A DNA stretch of 64,000 nucleotides from an uncultured Bacteroidales bacterium (GCA_902774335.1 CACYHW010000003.1:62001-126000), one strand, 5' to 3'. Counted from the first letter of the stretch, positions 25,462 through 33,446 are shown. Notes: generated by a model not told the origin, from the sequence alone. Program-made: numbers and translations.

Positions 25462-26913
25462 ATGAAAAAACTAATCTTTTCTCTCGCCATCATCATGGCA
25501 TTCCCGTTTGCAAACGCACAGAACACAGACCGTCGTGCACGTCTGGAGAAACACCTCTACTATCTTGCGTCAGACTCCCTGCACGGACGCATGGCCGGAT
25601 CCGAGGACGGCGCAAAGGCACGCGCCTACATACTTGAGCAGTGGAACGAAATAGGCATGGAGCCCTTCTACCCCGAAGGATTTGAGATGCCGTTCTCAAG
25701 AAACGGACTGGACATGGCCAACCTGGTAGGTGTAATCCCCGGAAACGATCCCGTACTTAAGGCCGAATATATACTCCTGGGCGCACATTTTGACCATATA
25801 GGTTATAAGGACGGAGAGATATGTAACGGAGCCGATGACAATGCATCGGGCTCATCTGCGCTCATTGAGATTGCACGCATGCTCAAGGAGAATCAGAGCA
25901 AGCTCAAACGCAGCGTGATAATTGCCGCTTTTGACGGTGAGGAGCAGGGACTGTGGGGTTCCGAGGAACTTGCCCGCAAAATGAAGGATGACGACATGAT
26001 TTCACTTGTCAAGTGCATGATGAGCATCGACATGGTAGGATGGTATGCCACCAACGGCAAGCTGGAGCTGCTTGGATCAGGCACCTTCAAGGATGGAAAA
26101 AGTATTCTCCAGGAGAATGCCGGCGGACTCAAGCTCAACATAAAGAAATTTGAAACCGCTGCCTTGACCGCGACCGATACCCGCAGCTTTGCCAAGAAGT
26201 ACCAGGTTCCCACACTGCACGTCTTTACCGGACTCAAGTCACCGTACCACAAACCCGCCGATGACGCCGAGCTTATTGACTACGAAGGTCTGGACAGCAT
26301 CACCTGCTTTATCTCAAGAGTGGCAGCCGATATGGCATCGGACCCCGATTTCGGTCCCTCAGGTGAAATAGCATACATACACAGCGGCAGGAACAAGCCC
26401 TTTGAACTGGCTGTAAGCGCCGGATTCACAACTACCTCAATCTCTTTCCCAGACGCCCACTTAACCACCGACGGTGCTTTCGGTCTGACTGCAGGTCTTA
26501 GCGCACAGTACAACAGCAAGTCTATATGGGGATACCGCGTAGGTGCCTACTATGAGACATCCAAGAGCTACTTCCCAGAGCAGACAAATCTGTTCAGCGC
26601 ATCCAGGACATACCGCCAGCAAGCCGTCGAGGTTCCCGTTACCATTATCATGCAGAACAGCAACCCAGCCATCAGAATCTACTGGGGTATGGGTGGAAAC
26701 GCACGCTACACGTTCGATTCATCGCTGGGCGACCTCAACTACAAGACCAACGAACTGCAGTGGGGCATCCACTTCATGTTCGGCATGAAGTTTGGTCACT
26801 TCTTCTTTGAGGACTATTTCATGAGACAGTTCAACGACCTGTTCGACACCGGCGCCGGCGATCCCAAAGCCAGGATCAACCTGACCACTTTCAAGATAGG
26901 TTGGGTATTCTGA
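25462..26913 (+). CDS. Exported M28 zinc aminopeptidase with C-terminal barrel-like domain
   Basis: A 483-residue protein with a signal peptide (1-19, AFPFANA). Residues 25-295 form an M28 peptidase with all metal ligands: His109 (LGAHFDHIG), the Asp125-Asp126 pair (GADDNASG), Glu160-Glu161 (DGEEQG), Asp190 (SIDMVG) and His263 (SPYHKPAD). Residues about 310-483 are strand-rich with alternating aromatic residues (AVSAGFTTTSISF, WGYRVGAYYET, IGWVF) and look like a small outer-membrane beta-barrel. The enzyme would release N-terminal amino acids at the envelope, next to NSS and POT importers. Confidence 0.9.
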   Translation: MKKLIFSLAIIMAFPFANAQNTDRRARLEKHLYYLASDSLHGRMAGSEDGAKARAYILEQWNEIGMEPFYPEGFEMPFSRNGLDMANLVGVIPGNDPVLKAEYILLGAHFDHIGYKDGEICNGADDNASGSSALIEIARMLKENQSKLKRSVIIAAFDGEEQGLWGSEELARKMKDDDMISLVKCMMSIDMVGWYATNGKLELLGSGTFKDGKSILQENAGGLKLNIKKFETAALTATDTRSFAKKYQVPTLHVFTGLKSPYHKPADDAELIDYEGLDSITCFISRVAADMASDPDFGPSGEIAYIHSGRNKPFELAVSAGFTTTSISFPDAHLTTDGAFGLTAGLSAQYNSKSIWGYRVGAYYETSKSYFPEQTNLFSASRTYRQQAVEVPVTIIMQNSNPAIRIYWGMGGNARYTFDSSLGDLNYKTNELQWGIHFMFGMKFGHFFFEDYFMRQFNDLFDTGAGDPKARINLTTFKIGWVF

Positions 26914-26932
26914 CCCACCCTTTCAGTTGCAT

Positions 26933-26986
26933 TGTCCCGCAACCGCCCCTTTCAGAAGAGTTTCTGACACGGGTTGTTGCGGGACA
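26933..26986. other. Long hairpin between the M28 and POT genes
   Basis: TGTCCCGCAAC (26933-26943) pairs perfectly with GTTGCGGGACA (26976-26986). The loop holds a smaller hairpin (TCAGAA/TTTCTGA). No T-run follows, so it is not a classical terminator; it may stabilise a 3' end or be a repeat. Confidence 0.55.
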
Positions 26987-27008
26987 TTCATTTAAAATCG
27001 GGCAAGCC

Positions 27009-27040
27009 TTTGCTTAATTATACAGGAAATACTAATTTCG
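27009..27040 (+). promoter_or_regulatory. Promoter for the POT transporter gene
   Basis: TTTG at 27009-27012 and TAATTTCG at 27033-27040 with 20 bases between; one mismatch in the -7 box. The leader is about 35 bases. Confidence 0.55.
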
Positions 27041-27080
27041 CAGGCAGTAAAAAAAACAACAATCAATACTAAACTGTAAT

Positions 27081-28661
27081 ATGTTCAAAGGACAGCCAAA
27101 AGGCCTGTTTGCACTGGCTCTTGCCAACACAGGCGAAAGATTCGGTTACTACACCATGCTGGCCATCTTCACCCTCTACATGAGGGCCAAGTTCGGTTGG
27201 GATGAGAACGCAGCCGGACAAGTGTATGCAATATTCCTTGCCGGAGTTTACTTTATGCCTCTTCTGGGAGGTATCATCGCCGACAGGATAGGTTACGGCC
27301 GATGCGTAACCGTAGGTGCGTTTGTAATGATTTTCGGTTATCTTGCCCTGGCAGTGCCCATGGCAACCCAGGTGATCGACAAGTGGACACTGTTTGCCGG
27401 TCTGGCGCTGATTGCCGTGGGAACCGGTCTGTTCAAAGGTAACCTGCAGGTGTTGGTGGGTAATCTCTACGATGATCCCAAGTATGCCGATAAGCGTGAC
27501 GCCGCATTCAGCCTGTTCTACATGGCTATCAACATAGGTGCCATGTTCGCGCCCGCCATGGCCAAGGCTCTCTACAATCCCTATATCGAGCGTGCCGGTT
27601 ACTATTTTGTACCCATTGACAATGCCGGCGTAGAGTTCGGCGAAGAGTCTGCCTCATACCTGCAGTCACTGGCCGAGGGCTACCGCCTGTGCTTCTACGT
27701 GGCTTGCGCATCACTGGTACTCTCTCTGCTTATCTACTTTGCTTGCCGTTCATGGTTCAAGCATGCCGATGTCAACACCAAGCAGGCCAAGGCCAGCGAC
27801 GTTCAGGTTCAGGAGCTCACTCCCAAGCAGACCAAGGACCGTATCGTAGCCCTGCTGCTTGTCTTTGCTGTGGTAATATTCTTCTGGATGGCATTCCATC
27901 AGAACGGATCGGCCCTTACATTCTTTGCCGACAAGTATACACGCCTGACCAGGATCACCGGCATCAACCGCATATGGTTCAACATATGGTCGCTGGCTCT
28001 TATAGCAGTATCCATCTACACATTGTTCGCCATATTCCAGAGCGACACAAAGAAGGCACGTATCATATCGGCCGTGGCCACACTCGCCCTCTGGGCTGGC
28101 GCCATTGCATTCTATCTGCAGATGCCTACCTTCTACAACGCCGCCACATCCGATTTCCAGCAGTTCAACCCCTTCTTTGTGGTTGCACTCACTCCGGTGT
28201 CGGTTGCAGTGTTCGGAGCTCTGGGAAGCAAGGGCAAGGAACCGTCGGCTCCCGTCAAGATAGGTCTGGGTATGCTGCTTGCCGGTGTGGGATTCGCTGT
28301 AATCACCGTGGCATCGACCGACCTTATCTCACCCAAGGACCTGGGTGATTCGGCGCAGAGTATATTGAGCCCCGACTGGCTTATCGGCACCTACTTTACA
28401 CTGACCGTGGCAGAGCTCCTGCTCAGCCCCATGGGTATAAGCTTTGTAAGTAAGGTTGCTCCTCCCAAGTACAAGGGTCTTATGATGGGTGGATGGTTTG
28501 CCGCAACAGCTATCGGTAACTACCTGAGCCGCATTCCCTCGGCTCTGTGGAAAAAGATTCCGCTTATGGCCAACTGGGCTATCCTGATTGCCTTGTGCGT
28601 AATTGCAGGCTTGATAATGTTCATTCTGCGCCGCAAGCTTGAGGCTGCCACCAAGGACTGA
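27081..28661 (+). CDS. POT/PTR family peptide transporter
   Basis: This 526-residue MFS protein belongs to the proton-coupled oligopeptide transporter family, with about fourteen hydrophobic segments. The family motif ExxERFxYY appears as NTGERFGYY at residues 16-24, so the first Glu is replaced by Asn16. The TM4 lysine motif survives as FKGNLQVLVG. Di- and tripeptide uptake is the family role; loss of the first Glu may change proton coupling. It follows the exported M28 peptidase, which could supply peptides, but it has its own promoter. A strong terminator follows. Confidence 0.9.
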   Translation: MFKGQPKGLFALALANTGERFGYYTMLAIFTLYMRAKFGWDENAAGQVYAIFLAGVYFMPLLGGIIADRIGYGRCVTVGAFVMIFGYLALAVPMATQVIDKWTLFAGLALIAVGTGLFKGNLQVLVGNLYDDPKYADKRDAAFSLFYMAINIGAMFAPAMAKALYNPYIERAGYYFVPIDNAGVEFGEESASYLQSLAEGYRLCFYVACASLVLSLLIYFACRSWFKHADVNTKQAKASDVQVQELTPKQTKDRIVALLLVFAVVIFFWMAFHQNGSALTFFADKYTRLTRITGINRIWFNIWSLALIAVSIYTLFAIFQSDTKKARIISAVATLALWAGAIAFYLQMPTFYNAATSDFQQFNPFFVVALTPVSVAVFGALGSKGKEPSAPVKIGLGMLLAGVGFAVITVASTDLISPKDLGDSAQSILSPDWLIGTYFTLTVAELLLSPMGISFVSKVAPPKYKGLMMGGWFAATAIGNYLSRIPSALWKKIPLMANWAILIALCVIAGLIMFILRRKLEAATKD

Positions 28662-28688
28662 TCCGGCACCTGCCAAAAGATAAGACAG

Positions 28689-28718
28689 ACCCCTCTGCAA
28701 TTGCTGTAGAGGGGTTTG
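28689..28718 (+). terminator. Rho-independent terminator after the POT gene
   Basis: The stem ACCCCTCT / AGAGGGGT with additional CAattgCTG pairing is followed by TTTGTTATTT. Confidence 0.75.
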
Positions 28719-28817
28719 TTATTTCAGAACTCTATTAGAAATCATAAACTTTCTGAAAACCATAGCAAAACAAAATAAAAACGCACCTCGAATAAATAAC
28801 ATTCCGGAAACTAATGA

Positions 28818-28825
28818 TACATTTG
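28818..28825 (+). promoter_or_regulatory. -7 element for lipoprotein 1
   Basis: TACATTTG, an exact TAnnTTTG match, lies 45 bases before the ATG at 28871. Confidence 0.5.
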
Positions 28826-28870
28826 CGGATATTATCGTTGTAAATATTTATCAACCAATATAATTACAAT

Positions 28871-30040
28871 ATGAAAAACGTAAAATTGTTTGCATTGTTT
28901 GCACTCACTCTGTCAACACTTCATTCATGTAAGGAAAAACCTTCACTCCAAGTTAACGAGATTGATTATCTCAACAAATCGGAACAACTTATTGAGAGCG
29001 TCCCTGTCGATATTGAAATGCCGTTAGTCGTTTACAGCGTACTGTCATGCGACACCTTTAACATACTGCTGGCACAGGATCCCAAGGGCTTTATATTCGT
29101 ATACTCACAGGATTGGAAACTGCTTGATGTATTCTGCCATCAGGGAAGAGCCAGGAACGAATTCCTGGAGCGCCCCTCATTACGAAGCAAGCAGGTCTTC
29201 AAAAGCCCGGAAGGTCATATCCTGCTCCCACTCCAGGATGTGGATTGCATCAAGGTTCTGGACGTAAACCAGTCCTTGGCTGCCCACAGGGCAATCATTT
29301 CCCGGACCAGGGATTTTACGTTATTCGACGACTCCAAGGGTACGCTTAACGGACAGGAAGTAAAGATCCGCAGATCGCGTAAATACCTTTTTCTCGACAA
29401 CGACATATATAACACCCTGGAATATGCGGATGGTATAAGCATTGCGGAAATTGAAATCCTATCCGAATACAAGGTCAGACATGACACTACACTGCTGGAG
29501 ACTCCCCTGCCACTTAAGCAGATTCTCAATACTGTCGGCACCCAGCCCTCTACAAAATACTTGAGGGAATTCTACAGGCATCCCAGCCGTAATCTCATAA
29601 TAGAGCCGTTCTTCGTAATGGACTACATTTTGTTCTATGATCTGGACCACGACAAAATCTTTGCAATCCACCAGAACGGCAGTCCCAGCTTCAACGATGA
29701 TCTGGAACAGAAACCTGTTTACGACAGCGAGGGCAACATTATGTACTATGATGAGGAGAGAGGATGTTTTGGCGATGCACTGGTAACCGATTCCTATTTC
29801 ATGGTATTCTACTTTGGAGGCGAATACAGTATGGGTGACGAGAATAAGGAGTGGCCCAGATGTGAACTCCTGTTCTTTGACTGGGACGGCAACTTTATAA
29901 AGTCGGTAAAGCTGGATACCTATATCGACGCCACCTCCTTCAACCCGCAGACCAAGATCCTTTACGGAATCCCCACTTCGGAATCAGACCAGGACGAGGT
30001 ACTGCTCAGCTACGACCTTTCCAGCGTCATAGACTGGTAA
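28871..30040 (+). CDS. BF3164-like lipoprotein (beta-propeller type), paralogue 1
   Basis: A 389-residue lipoprotein with lipobox LHSC at residue 20. It resembles the BF3164/6-bladed beta-propeller lipoproteins of Bacteroidales (KGFIFVYSQDWKLLDVF, HQGRARNEFLE, LLFFDWDGNFIKSVKL near the C-terminus). The function is unknown; the likely location is the periplasmic or outer face. It is clearly homologous to the gene at 30798 (shared QDWxL, GRARNEFLE, FFDWxGNFIKSVKL). Its last 14 bases overlap the 3' end of the antisense SprT gene. Confidence 0.82.
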   Translation: MKNVKLFALFALTLSTLHSCKEKPSLQVNEIDYLNKSEQLIESVPVDIEMPLVVYSVLSCDTFNILLAQDPKGFIFVYSQDWKLLDVFCHQGRARNEFLERPSLRSKQVFKSPEGHILLPLQDVDCIKVLDVNQSLAAHRAIISRTRDFTLFDDSKGTLNGQEVKIRRSRKYLFLDNDIYNTLEYADGISIAEIEILSEYKVRHDTTLLETPLPLKQILNTVGTQPSTKYLREFYRHPSRNLIIEPFFVMDYILFYDLDHDKIFAIHQNGSPSFNDDLEQKPVYDSEGNIMYYDEERGCFGDALVTDSYFMVFYFGGEYSMGDENKEWPRCELLFFDWDGNFIKSVKLDTYIDATSFNPQTKILYGIPTSESDQDEVLLSYDLSSVIDW

Positions 30041-30689
30041 GAGGCGTTGCACCCTCCAGATACGGAAAGACATCCTGAGTATCCCTATAGATAACATTCA
30101 GGGCCGATGAGCACGGAAACCTGTTGAACCAGGGCTCATCGGTCTCATAAAAGGAGATACGGCTCACACGGCCGCTTGCCATCACGCCGTTCCTGTACAT
30201 CTTGACGCTCTTCCTTATGCAGGGCAGTACCTTGATACCGGTGCGTCCGTCGGTGAACGTAATGAGCGCTATCACATGGGGCTTGCGGCGTGTGTCGACG
30301 GCCTGCTCACGCAACTGGGGACTGCTGCGGTGCGACACGGTGATATGGCGGCCGTGAGTACGGTTTATCTCATCCATCATGCTGCGGAACACCTTGCCGT
30401 GGGCCGATGTATCCTTGATGCCGTTCCGCCAGATATAGTAGTGGATCATTTCGTGTATCACGGTATCCTCTATCTCGGCCTCCGGAAGGTCGAACCTGGC
30501 GCTGATGCAGATGCTGAAACCGTACATCTCATATCCGCCCAACAACCGACGGCGCTTACGGTATCGGCACACACCCAGATATGTCCGGGCATTGCTCACA
30601 CGTAAAGGCACAGGCTCAAGCTTACCCTCAAAGCAAAGCCGGTTAAAATAATCAAACCGTTCCCGAACAAAATCCACCGTAGCTTTCAT
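30027..30689 (-). CDS. SprT-like zinc metallopeptidase domain protein
   Basis: This 220-residue protein carries the SprT-like zinc motif HEMIHYY (His79, Glu80, His83) and a third ligand candidate, His97 in TSAHGKVF, 14 residues later. SprT-family proteins include the DNA-protein crosslink protease Spartan; the bacterial role is unclear. The C-terminal half has no obvious zinc-ribbon cysteines. It lies antisense between two paralogous lipoprotein genes. Its -7 box (30694-30701) ends five bases from the ATG, so the mRNA may be leaderless. Confidence 0.87.
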   Translation of the reverse strand: MKATVDFVRERFDYFNRLCFEGKLEPVPLRVSNARTYLGVCRYRKRRRLLGGYEMYGFSICISARFDLPEAEIEDTVIHEMIHYYIWRNGIKDTSAHGKVFRSMMDEINRTHGRHITVSHRSSPQLREQAVDTRRKPHVIALITFTDGRTGIKVLPCIRKSVKMYRNGVMASGRVSRISFYETDEPWFNRFPCSSALNVIYRDTQDVFPYLEGATPLTSL

Positions 30690-30693
30690 ACTA

Positions 30694-30701
30694 CAAAGAT
30701 A
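30694..30701 (-). promoter_or_regulatory. -7 element immediately before the SprT start
   Basis: Minus-strand TATCTTTG (30701-30694) leaves only four bases before the ATG at 30689. Confidence 0.55.
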
Positions 30702-30739
30702 GTCAAAAGCACAGTCTTGATTATTAGTGGGAAAACAAT

Positions 30740-30747
30740 ATATTTGC
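30740..30747 (+). promoter_or_regulatory. -7 element for lipoprotein 2
   Basis: TATATTTG lies 50 bases before the ATG at 30798; CTTG at 30716-30719 may serve as the -33 element with a 20-base spacing. Confidence 0.5.
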
Positions 30748-30761
30748 AGTGGAATGACCCT

Positions 30762-30778
30762 GTCAGTCCCTATTGTCC
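30762..30778. repeat. Degenerate half site of the GGGACAGTCCC-type repeat
   Basis: TGTCAGTCCCTATTGTC in the leader of lipoprotein 2 matches one arm of the inverted repeat at 8842-8872 with small changes; the other arm is missing. Confidence 0.4.
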
Positions 30779-30797
30779 AACCAGTTAAACAGATATT

Positions 30798-31952
30798 ATG
30801 AGGACTTTATCTCTCCCTACAGCGTTTGCAGTGACATTGTCGTTACTCTTTTCATGCAAGCCTAAACCTACACTCCAAGTAATTGAAACCGATTACCTGA
30901 ATAAGGCGCAGATTACCATCCAGGCCGATACTGTCGATGTGGAGTTACCTCTGTCCGTACACAGCATGATCCATTGCGACTCACTGAACATCGTGATAGC
31001 CGAGGATCCTCAGGGATATATATCCGTCTATTCCCAGGACTGGCAGCTGATTGACAGGTTCGGCAATAAGGGAAGGGCAAGGAACGAGTTTCTTGAGGTA
31101 CCTATGATAAACAGCAACCAGATTTTCAAAGGTGCCGACGGTCATATTCTGCTGCCTCTTTGCGAAACGAGAGGCAGAATGATAAAGCTGGTGGATATAA
31201 CGGAATCAATGGACAAGCACCGGACCGTTATTACCGATTCCAGAAGATTCGAGTTTGGAGATCGTCACAGGGTATACGAAGAAGAAACCGATTCTTACGT
31301 CTATTACTTATGCGATTTCACCTTCCTGTTTCTTGATGACAACATCTACCATACAATGGAGACCACCGAAGCCAGTTTTTATGATAGGTTCAAAGAACCC
31401 ATACAATACAGGATAAGGTATGACACCGCTTTTGTGGAAAAGCCGGATATCCTTACAGCCATGGAAGAGCTTGTGGGTCCCAGACGCCAGTCTAAGTTCA
31501 TCAGAACAAATTACCGACATCCCAAACGCAATCTCATTATCGAGCTGTTTGAATACAACAACTATATCGCATTCCTGGACCTGGATAACAACAGGCGCTA
31601 TTTCGTTCATCAGGAGGGAGCGATAACCTTTGACCAGGAGATAGAGAAAGTGGAAATCAATCAGGACGGAGACACGTTTTCCATACCCAAATACAGGACT
31701 TTTACCAACGCAATCACGACCGACTCTTTCTTTATGGTAACATATTACGGCAGCTCATATTTCGACGAGGATGCGACACCGGAGCTCATGTTCTTTGACT
31801 GGGAAGGCAATTTCATCAAATCCGTCAAGCTGAGTCTCGCAATCGGTTGCCTATCCTACGACCCCAATCTAAAAACCCTCTACGGATTAAACATAAAATC
31901 CGATAACGAAGAGCTCATCCGCTTCAACCTCTCCACCATCATGGATTGGTAA
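30798..31952 (+). CDS. BF3164-like lipoprotein (beta-propeller type), paralogue 2
   Basis: A 384-residue lipoprotein with lipobox LLFSC at residue 20. It aligns with the gene at 28871 along its whole length (ETDYLNKA, DPQGYISVYSQDWQLIDRF, KGRARNEFLEVP, FFDWEGNFIKSVKL), indicating a tandem duplication later separated by the SprT gene. The differences are spread evenly, so the duplication is old. The function is unknown. Confidence 0.82.
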   Translation: MRTLSLPTAFAVTLSLLFSCKPKPTLQVIETDYLNKAQITIQADTVDVELPLSVHSMIHCDSLNIVIAEDPQGYISVYSQDWQLIDRFGNKGRARNEFLEVPMINSNQIFKGADGHILLPLCETRGRMIKLVDITESMDKHRTVITDSRRFEFGDRHRVYEEETDSYVYYLCDFTFLFLDDNIYHTMETTEASFYDRFKEPIQYRIRYDTAFVEKPDILTAMEELVGPRRQSKFIRTNYRHPKRNLIIELFEYNNYIAFLDLDNNRRYFVHQEGAITFDQEIEKVEINQDGDTFSIPKYRTFTNAITTDSFFMVTYYGSSYFDEDATPELMFFDWEGNFIKSVKLSLAIGCLSYDPNLKTLYGLNIKSDNEELIRFNLSTIMDW

Positions 31953-31966
31953 GAAAAGCAATTCCC

Positions 31967-32049
31967 ACGCAGGTCCTAACGCAGGTCCTAACGCAGGTCC
32001 TAACGCAGGTCCTAACGCAGGTTCTAACGCAGGTTCTAACGCAGGTTCA
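31967..32049. repeat. 12-bp tandem repeat array
   Basis: Seven units of ACGCAGGTCCTA start at 31967 just downstream of lipoprotein 2. Units 1-4 carry TCCTA, units 5-6 TTCTA and the last TTCAA. The period is exactly 12. Confidence 0.9.
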
Positions 32050-32085
32050 ATAGTATTGGAGCGAGCGAATGCCTGGAGCGAGACC

Positions 32086-32144
32086 GCGGTCCCGGAGGGC
32101 CGCCAAGCGAAATGAAATGGAGCGTGTTTACGGAGTAAACTAAA
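32086..32144. repeat. Dispersed double-hairpin repeat, copy 2
   Basis: The same two modules as at 8948-8986: GCGGTCCCGGAGGGCCGCC at 32086-32104 and GTTTACGGAGTAAACTAAA at 32126-32144. The 21-base spacer reads AAGCGAAATGAAATGGAGCG plus one T. Confidence 0.75.
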
Positions 32145-32172
32145 AAAAGGACGAGGGGGCCTTCAGCCCCCT

Positions 32173-32195
32173 GGTTCGAATCCGTCAACGCCCAC
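32173..32195 (+). repeat. Inverted partial copy of the tRNA-Val 3' end
   Basis: These 23 bases equal the T-loop, T-stem 3' side and acceptor 3' side of the adjacent tRNA-Val plus one base, in inverted orientation. They pair perfectly with 32230-32252. Confidence 0.85.
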
Positions 32196-32229
32196 AAAAA
32201 AAGAGAGCCTCCTTTTGAAGACTCTCCTC
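32196..32229 (-). terminator. Terminator of tRNA-Val
   Basis: On the minus strand GAGAGTCT...AGGCTCTC is followed by seven T residues. It sits between the tRNA and its inverted 3' copy. Confidence 0.75.
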
Positions 32230-32230
32230 G

Positions 32231-32305
32231 TGGGCGTTGACGGATTCGAACCGCCGACCCTCTGCTTGTAAGGCAGATGCTCTGAACCAGCTGAGCTAAA
32301 CGCCC
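32231..32305 (-). tRNA. tRNA-Val (anticodon UAC)
   Basis: A complete 75-base cloverleaf: acceptor GGGCGTT/AACGCCC with discriminator A, D-arm GCTC/GAGC, anticodon stem TCTGC/GCAGA enclosing loop CTTACAA (anticodon TAC), and T-loop TTCGAAT. CCA is not encoded. It is monocistronic with its own terminator. Confidence 0.95.
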
Positions 32306-32407
32306 GTGCTTCCGTAAAAGCGGTGCAAAGATAAGCACTTTTCGTTACAAGCAAAAACTTTTGGACCTTTTTTTGAATAAATTTTTCCCTGTCTGCCCGT
32401 TTTGTGG

Positions 32408-32415
32408 TATCTTCG
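32408..32415 (+). promoter_or_regulatory. -7-like element for trpS
   Basis: TATCTTCG (one mismatch to TAnnTTTG) lies 28 bases before the ATG at 32444, which argues against the longer in-frame start at 32402. Confidence 0.45.
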
Positions 32416-32443
32416 CAGTGCAAAAACACATATCATTAGAAAA

Positions 32444-33436
32444 ATGGAAACAGTTCTCAGCGGCATACGCCCCACAGGAAACCTTCACCTGGGCAACTAT
32501 TACGGTGCAGTGACAAGCTTCATCAAGCTTCAGGATTTGTACAGATGCTTCTTCTTTATAGCAGACTGGCACTCCCTGACCACACATCCCACACCTGAGA
32601 ACATCCAGAACAGCGCCCGCACCATTCTGGCCGAGTACCTGGCATGCGGACTTGATCCCGAAAAGGCAACCATCTACGTTCAGAGCGACGTGCCCGAGGT
32701 TGTAGAGCTTTACCTCTACCTCAACATGAACGCTTACCTGGGCGAGCTGGAGCGCGTGACATCATTCAAGGAGAAGGCACGCAAGCAGCCCGACAACGTG
32801 AACGCCGGTCTGTTGACCTATCCCACCCTGATGGCATCGGACATTATTATCCATAAGGCCAACAAGGTTCCCGTGGGCAAAGACCAGGAGCAGAACATGG
32901 AGATGGCACGCAAGTTTGCCCGCCGCTTCAACCAGATGTACGGAGTTGAGTTCTTCCCCGAGCCCGCATCATTCTCGCTGGCCAAGGAGGGCGGCATCAA
33001 GATTCCCGGACTGGACGGATCGGGCAAGATGGGTAAGAGCGAGGGCAACTGCATCTACCTGTGCGACGAGCCCTCAGTAATCCGCAAGAAGGTTATGAAG
33101 GCTGTGACCGATGCAGGTCCGCAGGCCATGAACAGCGAGAAGCCCGAGGTTATACAGAACCTCTTTACACTGCTCGACGTTGTCTCAACAAAGGATACAT
33201 ACAACTACTTCAACGATAAGTGGAACGACTGCACACTCCGCTACGGCGACCTTAAGAAGCAGCTGGCCGAGGATATTGTGGCTGCCACCGATCCTATCCG
33301 CGAGCGTATTAAGGAGTTCCAAAGCAATACGGAACTTTTGGATAAGATTGCCCGGGCTGGTGCTGAGAAGGCTCGCGAGAGCGCTTCTAAGACACTTCGG
33401 GAGGTTCGGCAGATTATCGGTTTCAGGGTATATTAA
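32444..33436 (+). CDS. trpS: Tryptophanyl-tRNA synthetase
   Basis: A 330-residue class I synthetase that charges tRNA-Trp. The HIGH-type motif is TGNLHLGNYYG (about residues 9-19) and the KMSKS-type motif is SGKMGKSEGN (about 193-202). The start METVLSGIRPTG is normal for the family. It stands alone between the tRNA-Val region and repeat element A1. Confidence 0.97.
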   Translation: METVLSGIRPTGNLHLGNYYGAVTSFIKLQDLYRCFFFIADWHSLTTHPTPENIQNSARTILAEYLACGLDPEKATIYVQSDVPEVVELYLYLNMNAYLGELERVTSFKEKARKQPDNVNAGLLTYPTLMASDIIIHKANKVPVGKDQEQNMEMARKFARRFNQMYGVEFFPEPASFSLAKEGGIKIPGLDGSGKMGKSEGNCIYLCDEPSVIRKKVMKAVTDAGPQAMNSEKPEVIQNLFTLLDVVSTKDTYNYFNDKWNDCTLRYGDLKKQLAEDIVAATDPIRERIKEFQSNTELLDKIARAGAEKARESASKTLREVRQIIGFRVY

Positions 33437-33446
33437 TATTGTTACT

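Noticed and set aside
26933-26986. Rho-independent terminator after the M28 gene
   Set aside because: The stem is strong but no T-run follows; recorded as a hairpin of unknown role instead.
28871-31952. Toxin-antitoxin or defence island around SprT
   Set aside because: SprT here is a housekeeping-type domain and the flanking genes are lipoproteins with signal peptides; no toxin, nuclease or restriction signature is visible.
32173-32252. Pair of att sites of an integrated element at tRNA-Val
   Set aside because: The duplicate is inverted and only 34 bases away, with no integrase or cargo between; a direct repeat would be expected.
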